Shown here: positions 21,355 through 31,476 of the stretch, in pieces
Layout of the letters: each line of letters starts with the position of its first letter
How positions within the stretch are numbered: the stretch's first letter is position 1
Source of the DNA: Tenodera sinensis
Taxonomy: Eukaryota > Arthropoda > Insecta > Mantodea > Mantidae
Reading direction: 5' to 3'
Length of the DNA: 64,000 nucleotides
Assembly (NCBI GenBank): GCA_030765045.1
Contig: CM060964.1
Span: 277,816,888-277,880,887 of the forward strand
Translations under genes and position numbers: made by a program
Notes under the pieces: model-generated
Database searches by the model: none
What the model saw: the letters and a program-made list of their open reading frames with translations, nothing else
Told to the model about the DNA's origin: nothing

Positions 21355-21362
21355 TGACGTCA
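21355..21362. promoter_or_regulatory. CRE/ATF palindrome 2 in LTR
   Basis: A second TGACGTCA, about 210 bp downstream of the first and again conserved in every LTR copy. Confidence 0.5.
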
Positions 21363-21707
21363 TGACATTCAAATTGAAGAACGGTTTTTCTTAGCGTGGG
21401 TAAGAGAGAAAGCGTCTGGACACTACTCAACCAGAGACCAGTACGGCAGGTTGTGCTGTGCGGACGTGAGTGCGATTCCTCTACATATACAATCGGCATA
21501 GCTCCCGAAAATATTTAAGATGCAATAAATAATATATAAAAAGTTTCCTTGGGTAGTCTATTCAAAAACATCTGCGCGTACCCGAGATAAAGAGATCTCT
21601 TGCAGAGCCGGAGCGAACCACATCAAAGGGCAACACCACGTCACCAACGACATTTAAGCATCAACGGTGAAACATCAAGAAGCGAAGAACGCTTATTTAG
21701 CTTCAAA

Positions 21708-21725
21708 TGGCATCCCAACGTGTGG
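21708..21725 (+). other. Element A primer-binding site candidate
   Basis: TGGCATCCCAACGTGTGG begins two bases after the 5' LTR. Starting with TGG fits pairing to the CCA end of a tRNA. I cannot say which tRNA. Element B has the near-identical site on the minus strand at 33624-33641. Confidence 0.6.
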
Positions 21726-21906
21726 CGTCGAAAGAATGGACCAACCCCAAGACGACCAGGCCAGCATCGAGCCAGCAGACAAGAAGGTGCCCAGCGTGTC
21801 AACATCTGTGAAACGTGTAGTGAACAAGTTTAAGTGCAGTTAAAGTGAAATAGTGAAAATATTGAAAATTTTGGTGAGTAGAAAAACACATGTAAATAGC
21901 TTAGAA

Positions 21907-23814
21907 ATGGAAGACAGTGATAGCGATTTTCTAGGTTTTGAGAGTCCGGAAATTGAGAAAAGTGTAAGTAGGATGGAAGAATATAGTCAGAATGTAATTG
22001 GTAGCAGAATATGCCAAGAATTAGAAGATCAGAACGTTAGAGAAACACCTAGAGGTAGCTCAGAAATGTTTAGTACTAATTCAGAAAGGCCAGCGATTAT
22101 GTCAGAAATAGAGAATATGTTTCAAAAGATAATGGAAAAGATGAGTAAGATAGATGAAAATAGTAAAGAATTAAGAATAGAGTTAGGACAGAAATTAGAA
22201 AAGGGACAACAGGAATTGGGAATGCAATTGGAAAATCAGAAGAGAGCTTTCGAAACCTTTAGGGAAGAAGTTAGGGAGGAAATTAATAAAGTTAGTAGTG
22301 AAGTAAAAGAAAATAGAGAACAGGTTAAGGGAGAATTAGAGACAATAAGGCAAGAAGTAAAGAATTCTGAAAAGAAATTAGGTCAACAAGTGAGTGAAAA
22401 ATTAGATAAAGAAAGGGAAAAAGTAACATATAGATTAGACAAACAAAGGGAAGAAATTAGAGAAGAGTTACAGGGGTGTAAAGTTAGAATGGAAAGATCT
22501 GATGTAGAAAGTGAAAGGCAGGCTAGAAATTTGGAGGATGTTACAGACCAAATAAAAGGGGTAGTAACAGAAATTACTCAGGTAAAAGAGGCCTTAGAAA
22601 ATTTGAAATTAAATGAAAATGCATGTAATCACAACAATCTTAGTAATGAAGTTGCAAGAAACGAGACAATACCAGGTGTATCAGCTGACATTTCAATGCA
22701 AAATAGGGGTAACAGTAATTCCCATTCTGATCTCAGAAATAGTTCAGGGACAGGTGACAATTCAAATTTACATTGGCCTAACCATGTCTTAAATGAAATG
22801 ACACCTCCAGTTTTTGAAAATGAAGAGTCAGATGATCCTAAAGCCTTTTTAGAAGGGTTACAAGAGTACTTCACGGTGAAATGTATACCAGAGGAGTACA
22901 AGATGGTGATAGTAAGAAAATGCCTAAAGGGTAATGCTGCCAATTGGCTAGGCCTTTCTATGGGTAACAATAATGATTACAGGACCTTTAGGAACATCTT
23001 TTTAACCAGATATTGGGGAGCTAGTAGGCAGGCTAATATTAGAGTTGAATTAAGCAATGGAAAGTTTAATCCTAGATCGGAGGAATCGATGGTAAACTAT
23101 TTTATGAGAATAGCGAGAAAATCGAAGATGTTGGATCCTCCCTTAGATGAAAAAGATCTAATAAATATAGTTACTCCACATTTTCCGGAAACGCTTCAAC
23201 ACTACCTAATCATAGCCTGACCCGATAGCATTGCAGCTATGATCGAATTATTATCAGCCTTAGAAGTCAATAAGCCAAAACACGCATTTGGAAATAAATA
23301 TGAAGAAAAAGAAACTGTAAATTCTTTCGGGCAAGGGGCACAGTATTATCAGAATAGAAGTGAGATTAGGGAAAGATATAAAGGACCAGTACCAAGGATG
23401 GAATCATTCCGGTGGGAAAATCAAGGTAGATATAACCAGGAAGGGCGTCACCAAAATAGAAATGGTAATCAAAGGGGAAGAAATATAAGGGTGAATTATA
23501 TGAATACAAATAGATTTGATCGAGGTAGACGGGGACGTTATTTTGGACATAGTAGAAATTCAAATGATGGGTATTGGACAAACGGAGATAATGAGTTTAG
23601 ACCGAGGTCACCAAGACAGGAAGAAAGGTATTCTAATGGACGAAATTCCCCCGAAAATGCTGAAATGGTTGAGGCCATTAACACGGTCAAAAACATGGTA
23701 GGAAGTAACCCCGATTTAATGCAGGAAAACAGAAGTAACAATTCGGGAAATAGTACAGGAGCAATACCTAAAAATCAGGGAAACGCCAGACCCGGTCAAA
23801 CGCGCCTTCAGTGA
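21907..23814 (+). pseudogene. gag: Element A gag, interrupted by one nonsense codon
   Basis: The start is the ATG at 21907 in a strong context (AGAAATGG). Residues about 50-260 are glutamate/lysine-rich heptads, a predicted coiled coil. Next is a Ty3-type capsid region (PPVFENEESDDPKAFLEGLQ, then NYFMRIARKSKMLDPPLDEK). The C-terminus is rich in arginine, glycine and asparagine and lacks a CCHC zinc knuckle. TGA at 23218-23220 stops translation where element B reads CGA, a single C-to-T change in a CpG context; after it the frame stays open to TGA at 23812. Full length would be 635 residues. Gag forms the particle that packages the RNA. Confidence 0.9.
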
Positions 23815-26800
23815 GAACTGGGTATCCTAGTAATGATTGTGATAAGTACTCGGAAATAAATAGTCCTGGAAGGCAAATGATGATACAAAAGAAAAGAGAA
23901 TGGAAAAATAGAATCGACGAAAACGAAAAAGTAGGAGATCCACCTAAAATCAAAATTGGAGTAAATGGAAAACAATACAATGCAATTATAGATACGGGAT
24001 CAAATAGCACAGTATGCTCACAAAATTTTTATGATAATTTACAAAGTAGTGGTTTTAAAGAAATGTCTTTACCAGTTAATGGGGTATATTGCTCGCTAGC
24101 TGTGGGAAAACGAAAAGAGAGAGTAAAATTTCAAGCAATGATAAATATTGAAATAAATGGGAGAATACTAGGAATTTTATTTCTGATTGTAGGAAGACTT
24201 GTGACAGATATTATAATAGGTTGTGATTGTCTTTATGCCTGGGAAGCTGTGGTGAATTTTAAAAACATGATTGTAGAAATGAAAGTTGAAGATGAGACCA
24301 TTATAGTGCCTTTTGTGGAAGATAGTAGTTCAGAAAATATTGTACGAGAAAAAGAGGAAGAAGAAATCCAAGGGGATACATTCTTTGTAGAATATGTTAA
24401 AGTAGGAGCTATGGAATTAACTGAAGTAAATGTCAAAGAGTACAGTATCGATAATAAAGAAAATGTAGAATGGGATAAAAATGATTTCATAGACAATTTG
24501 AGGTTTTCTGATGCAACTAGGTACTATGATAGGGAGAGTAGTGAAGACTTAGAAGAATTGTTGAGGGAAAAAGTAACTCAGGCTGATCAACTAAATGAAC
24601 AACAGAGGGATAAACTGTTTGAAATATTAATCCGAAATAAAGAAGTATTCTCTGAGAAACCTGGTAAATGTAATATTTATACTCATTCGTTTGAGATGAT
24701 ACCCATCAAACCTTTTACACATAAAGCGAGAGCTATTCCTAGTACAATAAGAGAAGAGGTAGATACAGTTATAAAGTCAATGTTAGAAGATAAGGTTATT
24801 GAGATTTCGAATTCAGAATTTGTGAATCCCCTATGTATTGTAAATAAGGCCAATGGAAAGATTAGGGTGACATTAGACGCGAGAAAACTAAATCAACATT
24901 GTAAACCTGATAGATTTAGACCAGAAAGTGTAGACGTAATATTGAATAAATTGCAGAAGGGCAAAATTTTTTCTACTCTAGATCTTACAGCATCTTTTTG
25001 GCAGATCCCACTTAGAGAAGATTTAAGAAAATATACAGCGTTTTTACATTCAGGAATATTATATCAGTTTCGAGTTTGCGCCTTTGGTATGAATACCAGT
25101 GGTAGTGCACTATTAAGAGCTTTGTATGAAATTTTTGGAGAAACCATAAAGAAATTTGTAGCTCAGTATGTGGATGATTTTGTAATTTTTTCAGAAAATA
25201 TAGAGGATCATTTAAATCATATCAATTATGTGCTTAGTCAGTTAAAGAAAGCAAACATGACAATAAAGCCAAGTAAAACTGCATTCTTTGTGAAACAGAC
25301 AGAATTTTTAGGTTATGTTATTTCAAATGAGGGAATCAGGCCTAATCCCGACAGAATTGAAAGCATAAATAAAATACCAGCTCCTAAAAATATAAAACAA
25401 TTGAGAAGATTTCTTGGTATCCTAAATTATCAGTCAAGATTTATCCTGGAATATGCAACCATAGTAGCCCCATTAAGACAACTTTTGAGAAAAGATGTAA
25501 AATGGCAATGGTCATCAGTAGAACAAGAATCTTTCGAAAAGGTAAAAACATTGTTTGCAGCGTCAATTTTATTGGAAAAACCTAGGGAAGATCTCCCCTA
25601 CATAATTTATACGGATGCTTCAGGACTTGGTTATGGTAGTGTCATATTACAAAAAAATGAGGAAGGAAAAGATCACCTCATTGCTGTAGCTTCAAGGGGG
25701 CTTTCAAGGACTGAATCACAGACTTGCACTACAGAAAAAGAAATAGCAGCTATTTACTTTGCACTTGTAAAATTTAAGCAATATGTATATAACAACCCAG
25801 TAATAGTTTACACAGATCATGTTAGTTTGGCATTTATGAACTCTTGCAAACTCACAAGCACACGTATTTCTAGATATATACATGAGATCACATCCCATAA
25901 CATAGAAATCAAACACATAGCAGGAAGTCAAAATATTTTTAGTGATTTGTTATCAAGGATGAAAACCAATTACACAATACCAGATACAATTAGTGACAAC
26001 AAACATGATGTAACCATACTATATTTGAAAACCTTAGAAGGGACCCAATTAGCTAAAGAATTTCGAAATTTAGAACAATTACAGACAGAGGACGATGAAC
26101 TTAAGAAATTGAGAGAAAAGGCACAACCAATCACAGAAAATCTAAAAGATAATATAGGTATTTATGAGGGAAAAATCTATAAATTTCATGGAAGAATTGA
26201 ACCTAAATGGAAAGTAATGGTACCAAAAGCTTTACAAGAGAAACTTATACTTGCTTATCACAAAACACTAGCTCATACAGGTAGTGAAAAGCTAATCATG
26301 GTAATTAGTGACCATTTTTATATAAAACATTTGGCAAAGAAAGTGAGAAAAATATGTTCAAGCTGTGATTTATGTCAAAGGGCCAAACCATTTAATATCA
26401 AATTTGATATAGAACCTCAGACAATCATAAGAGAAGGGAAAAATGTACTAGTTACTGCTGATGCACATGGGGAGCTACCAGTAGGGCAATTTGGATGTAG
26501 ATATATGTTTGTTCTTCATGATGTTTTTAGTAAATTTATTAAAATTTATCCTGTTAGGAATATCAGCAGCAAAACATGTGTAGGAAAGATAATAAAAGAT
26601 TATGTGCCTAAATATGGCAAGATTCAGGCAATCTTAACAGATAATGCTACAGTTCATCGGAGCAAAATTTTTAAAGAAACCCTAGAAAATCATGAGATAA
26701 AGTTATATCATTGTTCCTCATACTTTCCATCAGGGAATCCAACAGAACGTGTCCTCCGAGATATAGGAATTTATTTACGTGTACTTACACATCATAATCA

Positions 26801-27284
26801 CAAGGATTGGGTGAAATATTGTCCATTGATAGAAAAGATTATCAATCACACCATTAATGTAACTACTGGGTTTGCACCAATAAAATTAATGTTAGGAATT
26901 GAACCAGAACCAATATTGATCGGGGTACCAAAAACATTGAAAATTAATGACATTCAGTTAAGTGAGGAAGAAAGAGCGAAAATTGCTTTTGAACGAATCA
27001 AGAAAAAGGCAGAGAAGCGAAAATTAAAGAAAAAGAGTAGAAAACATAAATGGGAACCTAAGATAGGCAATTGGGTACTAGTTAAAGACCATAAGTTATC
27101 AAGTGCCTTGCGAGGTAGGAACAAAAGGATGGAATTGTTATATAAAGGTCCTGCAGAAATTATATCAAAATTTGGTTATCATACCTATGAATTAAAAGAT
27201 GTCAAAAATGAAAAATGTCTGGGAAGATGGCATAAACAACTCCTTCGACCATACAAGAAACCGTGTGGTGCCTTGGAACCTTGA
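23772..27284 (+). CDS. pol: Element A pol: protease, reverse transcriptase, RNase H, integrase
   Basis: One uninterrupted frame from 23772 to TGA at 27284, reached by -1 frameshifting from gag. Numbering from 23811: aspartic protease DTGSNS at residue 61; reverse transcriptase with YVDD at 453-456 and LDLTASFWQIPL before it; RNase H with YTDAS, aspartate at 602; integrase zinc site H822...C849..C852; integrase core D884, D944 and E979 (34 residues between the last two, the usual spacing). A basic C-terminal tail follows. The order PR-RT-RH-IN is Ty3/gypsy type. All catalytic residues I can check are present. TDNA replaces the more common TDNG. Without a working gag the element is probably not autonomous now. 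Confidence 0.93.
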   Translation, partial: KSGKRQTRSNAPSVRTGYPSNDCDKYSEINSPGRQMMIQKKREWKNRIDENEKVGDPPKIKIGVNGKQYNAIIDTGSNSTVCSQNFYDNLQSSGFKEMSLPVNGVYCSLAVGKRKERVKFQAMINIEINGRILGILFLIVGRLVTDIIIGCDCLYAWEAVVNFKNMIVEMKVEDETIIVPFVEDSSSENIVREKEEEEIQGDTFFVEYVKVGAMELTEVNVKEYSIDNKENVEWDKNDFIDNLRFSDATRYYDRESSEDLEELLREKVTQADQLNEQQRDKLFEILIRNKEVFSEKPGKCNIYTHSFEMIPIKPFTHKARAIPSTIREEVDTVIKSMLEDKVIEISNSEFVNPLCIVNKANGKIRVTLDARKLNQHCKPDRFRPESVDVILNKLQKGKIFSTLDLTASFWQIPLREDLRKYTAFLHSGILYQFRVCAFGMNTSGSALLRALYEIFGETIKKFVAQYVDDFVIFSENIEDHLNHINYVLSQLKKANMTIKPSKTAFFVKQTEFLGYVISNEGIRPNPDRIESINKIPAPKNIKQLRRFLGILNYQSRFILEYATIVAPLRQLLRKDVKWQWSSVEQESFEKVKTLFAASILLEKPREDLPYIIYTDASGLGYGSVILQKNEEGKDHLIAVASRGLSRTESQTCTTEKEIAAIYFALVKFKQYVYNNPVIVYTDHVSLAFMNSCKLTSTRISRYIHEITSHNIEIKHIAGSQNIFSDLLSRMKTNYTIPDTISDNKHDVTILYLKTLEGTQLAKEFRNLEQLQTEDDELKKLREKAQPITENLKDNIGIYEGKIYKFHGRIEPKWKVMVPKALQEKLILAYHKTLAHTGSEKLIMVISDHFYIKHLAKKVRKICSSCDLCQRAKPFNIKFDIEPQTIIREGKNVLVTADAHGELPVGQFGCRYMFVLHDVFSKFIKIYPVRNISSKTCVGKIIKDYVPKYGKIQAILTDNATVHRSKIFKETLENHEIKLYHCSSYFPSGNPTERVLRDIGIYLRVLTHHNHKDWVKYCPLIEKIINHTINVTTGFAPIKLMLGIEPEPILIGVPKTLKINDIQLSEEERAKIAFERIKKKAEKRKLKKKSRKHKWEPKIGNWVLVKDHKLSSALRGRNKRMELLYKGPAEIISKFGYHTYELKDVKNEKCLGRWHKQLLRPYKKPCGALEP
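23778..23784 (+). promoter_or_regulatory. -1 ribosomal frameshift heptamer between gag and pol
   Basis: GGGAAAC lies in the gag frame as G GGA AAC, the canonical X XXY YYZ slippery form. The pol frame is -1 relative to gag and is open from 23772, and gag ends at 23814, so only this 40-base overlap can hold the shift. Downstream GC-rich sequence with short complementary pieces (CCAG at 23786 with CTGG at 23819) could form a stimulatory structure. Element B has the same heptamer at 31464-31470 on the minus strand. Confidence 0.8.
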
Positions 27285-27289
27285 TTTAA

Positions 27290-27325
<36 letters not shown>

Positions 27326-28077
27326 AAGTGTCATTTGTCTATTGGCGCCCAATCAGCTTTGAGATAAAATGTAAATGTTAGCTTACTTGAAAATCATATA
27401 TTGGTCAGGTACTTACATATTCATGAAAAATGCAGAATGTGAATTGCTATCTACTACAAAGAGCTTAAGAATATATTGTATAGAGCTCACAATAACAGCT
27501 TCAGAAAGATTGTTAAAATGTTCATCTCCGCATAGAGAGAAAACAGAATATTTACTTTGTAAACATTTGTTAAAATATTTAGATGTATAAATAGTTATCA
27601 TAGCAAGACAAAGAAAGAACTTGTCTGAAGAGTGTAATAGATTTATATAAATATATGTACATTTTAGTGCTTAAAGGATATAGTACAGATATGTGTTACA
27701 ATAACAAAAGAAAAAAAAAATCACAGTGCAAGTGATAGTGAGAGCGAAGTGAGCAAACATGAACTAAAAGAAGGAAGTATAAAGAAAGACTCTTGAAATT
27801 TAACCTTTATATAAAAGCTTCACAGAAGAAACCATAACATATTGTAATCAGTATTTAAGGATTAATGTTTAGTCAAGTGTACAATTGTTTGTCATGTTAA
27901 AAAGATTAATGAGAAAATATGTTAATAACCAATTTCAAAACAGTGTAATTGAAAATTGTATATAATGGGAGTGTTGCCGATTATTCAAAATACAGGAGTA
28001 ATTTTTAATTTTTCTTTCGGGCAAGACATTTACATTATTTTATTATGAAATAATAAAATAACATAAATGGGGGCATT
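27285..28077 (+). other. Element A 3' untranslated region with 30-base A-run and polypurine tract
   Basis: No env-like gene. A run of 30 A lies directly after the pol stop (27293-27322); element B has no such run at the matching place, so it expanded after the copies separated. The purine-rich AAATGGGGGCATT directly before the 3' LTR is the likely plus-strand primer site. Confidence 0.7.
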
Positions 28078-28221
28078 TGATACCGAAATTTAGATTTCCG
28101 ATCGAATGGGCTTTTGAAAAAGACACGTTTTAATTTAATTGCCGGATGTGAGATTTGCGATAAGTGTTAAGTAATAACATAAATAGATAATAGAGCAGGA
28201 AGTGTTGTAAGGTGAGCAAGA
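28078..28221 (+). repeat. Element A 3' LTR, left piece
   Basis: First 144 bp of the LTR, by eye identical to 20927-21070. It is cut by element B after AAGA (28218-28221). Confidence 0.95.
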
Positions 28222-29001
28222 TGAAGCTGTAAAATCGTTGTGTCCTAGTTATTGGATCGCCATTTGAAGCTGAAGTCGTTGGTGACGTGACGTTGCCCTT
28301 CGATGTAGCTCGCTCCGGCTAGTTCTGCAAGAAATCTCTTTATCTCGGGTTTGCGTAAGTGTAATGGACAACCCAAGAACAACTTTGCATATCATTTATT
28401 TCAAATATTTTCGGGAGATATGCCGATTCTATATGTGTATGTAGAGGAATCGCCCTCACATCCACGCAGCACGACCTCCCGTACTGGTCTCTGGTTGAGT
28501 AATGCCTCGACGCTTTCTCTCTTACCCACGCTAAGAAAAACCGTTCTCTTCCTATTTGAATGTCATGACGTCATCCAAGAAAGCCTCGTATCCAAAATGC
28601 TATTTCCTTTTCCCGCAATTTAGAAATGTCCCTTTCTATTATAACATGTTCTTTTATGAATTTCGAATATATAATTACCTTTTTAGGATTAAACGATGTT
28701 TACTTTATATTTTATTAAATATATCGCGCGACTTTTAAGGTTGGTAGACTTGACTTTCGAACGTGTATTTAAACTATGTGGTATGACGTCATGACTCGTT
28801 AATTTCAAACCAATAATGCGTTTATACTACAAATTTAACGACTATCATTTACTCATATCTTGCTCACCTTACAACACTTCCGGCTCTATTATCTATTTAT
28901 GTTATTACTTAACACTTATCGCAAATCTCATATCCGGCAATTAAATTAAAACGTGTCTTTTTCAAAAGCCCATTCGATCGGAAATCTAAATTTCGGTATC
29001 A
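28222..29001 (-). repeat. Element B 3' LTR with 41 bp extension at its end
   Basis: 780 bp against 739 bp for the other LTR. The extra 41 bp at 28222-28262 repeats the LTR terminus (TGAAGCTG at 28222 and again at 28263) around a piece that reads, on the element strand, AATGGCGATCCAATAACTAG, resembling a primer-binding-site neighbourhood. CRE palindromes lie at 28566-28573 and 28784-28791. Confidence 0.9.
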
Positions 29002-29778
29002 AATGCCCCCATTTATATTATTTTATTATTTCATAATAAAATAATGTAAATGTCTTGCCCGAAAGAAAAATTAAAAATTACTCCTGTATTTTGAATAATC
29101 GGCAACACTCCCATTATATACAATTTTCAATTACACTGTTTTTGAAATTGGTTATTAACACATTTTCTCATTAATCTTTTTAACATGACAAACAATTATA
29201 CACTTGACTTAACATTAATCCTTAAATACTAATTACAATATGTTATGGTTTCTTCTGTGAAGCTTTTATATAAAGGTTAAATTTCAAGAGTCTTTCTTTA
29301 TACTTCCTTCTTTCAGTTCATGTTTGCTCACTTCGCTATCACTATCACTTGCACTGTGATTTTTTTTTACTTTTGTTATTGTAACACATATCTGTACTCT
29401 ATATCCTTTAAGCACTAAAATGTACATATATTTATATAAATCCATTGCACTCTTTAGACAAGTTCTTTCTTTGTCTTTCTGTGATAACTATCTATACATC
29501 TAAATATTTTAACAAATGTTTACAAAGTAAATATTCTGTTTTCTCTCTATGCGGAAATGAACAATTTAACAATCTTTCTGAAGCTGTTATTGTGAGCTCT
29601 ATACAATATATTTTTAAGCTCTTTGTAGTAGATAGCAATTCACATTCTGCATTTTTCATGAATATGTAAGTACCTGACCAATATATGATTTTCAAGTAAG
29701 CTAACAATTACATTTTATCTCAAAGCTGATTGGGCGCCAATAGACAAATGACATTTCCAATTTTTCTTTTACATTAAA

Positions 29779-31476
29779 TCAAGGTTCCAAGGCACCACAC
29801 GGTTTCTTGTATGGTCGAAGGAGTTGTTTATGCCATCTTCCCAGACATTTTTCATTTTTAACATCTTTTAATTCATAGGTATGATAACCAAATTTTGATA
29901 TAATTTCTGCAGGACCTTTATATAACAATTCCATCCTTTTGTTCCTACCTCGCAAGGCACTTGATAACTTATGGTCTTTAACTAGTACCCAATCGCCTAT
30001 CTTAGGTTCCCATTTATGTTTTCTACTCTTTTTCTTTAATTTTCGCTTCTCTGCCTTTTTCTTGATTCGTTCAAAAGCAATTTTCGCTCTTTCTTCCTCA
30101 CTTAACTGAATGTCATTAATTTTCAGTGTTTTTGGTACCCCGATCAATATTGGTTCTGGTTCAATTCCTAACATTAATTTTATTGGTGCAAACCCAGTAG
30201 TTACATTAATGGTGTGATTGATAATCTTTTCTATCAATGGACAATATTTCACCCAATCCTTGTGATTATGATGTGTAAGTACACGTAAATAAATTCCTAC
30301 ATCTCGGAGGACACGTTCTGTTGGATTCCCTGATGGAAAGTATGATGAACAATAATTTAGTTTTCTCGAGTCTAATGTCACCCTAATCTTTCCATTGGCC
30401 TTATTTACAATACATAGGGGATTCACAAATTCTGAATTCGAAATCTCAATAACCTCATCTTCTAACATTGACTTTATAACTGCATCTACCTCTTCTCTTA
30501 TTGTACTAGGGATAGCTCTCGCTTTATGTGTAAAAGGTTTGATGGGTATCATCTCAAACGAATGAGTATAAATATTACATTTACCAGGTTTCTCAGAGAA
30601 TACTTCTTTATTTCGGATAAATATTTCAAACAATTTATCCCTCTGTTGTTCATTTAGTTGATCAGCCTGAGTTATTTTTTTTCTCAACAATTCTTCTAAG
30701 TCTTCACTACTCTCCCTATCATAGTACCTAGTTGCATCAGAAACCCTCAAATTGTCTATGAAATCATTTTTATCCCATTCTACATTTTCTTTATTATCGA
30801 CACTGTACTCTTTGACATTTACTTCAGTTAATTCCATAGCTCCTACTTTAACATATTCTACAAAGAATGTATCCCCTTGGATTTCTTCTTCCTCTTTTTC
30901 TCGTACAATAGTTTCTGAACTACTATCTTCCACAAAAGGCACTATAATGGTCTCATCTTCAACTTTCATTTCTAGAATCATGTTTTTAAAATTCACCACA
31001 GCTTCCCAGGCATAAAGACAATCACAACCTATTATAATATCTGTCACAAGTCTTCCTACAATCAGAAATAAAATTCCAAGTATTCTCCCATTTATTTCAA
31101 TATTTATCATTGCTTGAAATTTTACTCTCTCTTTTCGTTTTCCCACAGCTAGCGAGCAATATATCCCATTAACTGGTAAAGACATTACTTTAAAACCACT
31201 ACTTTGTAAATTATCATAAAAATTTTGTGAGCATACTGTGCTATTTGATCCCGTATCTATAATTGCATTGTATTGTTTTCCATTTACTCCAATTTTGATT
31301 TTAGGTGGATCTCCTACTTTTTCGTTTTCGTCGATTCTATTTTTACATTCTCTTTTCTTTTGTATCATCATTTGCCTTCCAGGACTATTTATTTCCGAGT
31401 ACTTATCACAATCATTACTAGGATACCCAGTTCTCACTGAAGGCGCGTTTGACCGGGTCTGGCGTTTCCCTGATTT
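29779..31476 (-). pseudogene. pol: Element B pol with in-frame deletion of RT core, RNase H and most of integrase
   Basis: The frame is open for more than 550 codons. It holds the protease (DTGSNS) and the start of the reverse transcriptase to RKLN, then jumps near 30352 directly into the integrase end (SSYFPSGNPTERV) and the basic tail. By comparison with element A about 1.81 kb is missing (A positions about 24895-26707). YVDD, RNase H and two of three integrase acids are gone. A short ATTGT homology at the two break points suggests template switching during reverse transcription. The reading frame is preserved. The product could be a protease-bearing Gag-Pro fusion only. Confidence 0.93.

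Larger units (their letters stand above)
20927..21705 (+). repeat. Element A 5' LTR
   Basis: 779 bp, TG...CA ended. It holds two perfect TGACGTCA palindromes (21137-21144 and 21355-21362) and a TATA-like TTTAAATA at about 21157. A primer-binding site candidate starts two bases after its end. Confidence 0.95.

Noticed and set aside
21305..21499. 64-codon frame repeated at 34622-34816
   Set aside because: Antisense to the element A LTRs; no protein similarity.
23211..23220. Splitting element A gag into two genes
   Set aside because: Element B reads through the same codon, so the break is a single nonsense change in one gene.
23811..23813. GTG at 23811 as a true start of pol
   Set aside because: A non-ATG start in an arthropod retroelement is unlikely; the slippery heptamer upstream explains expression.
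28351..28623. 90-codon frame repeated at 33733-34005
   Set aside because: Both are antisense to the same LTR of element B; repetition reflects the LTR pair.
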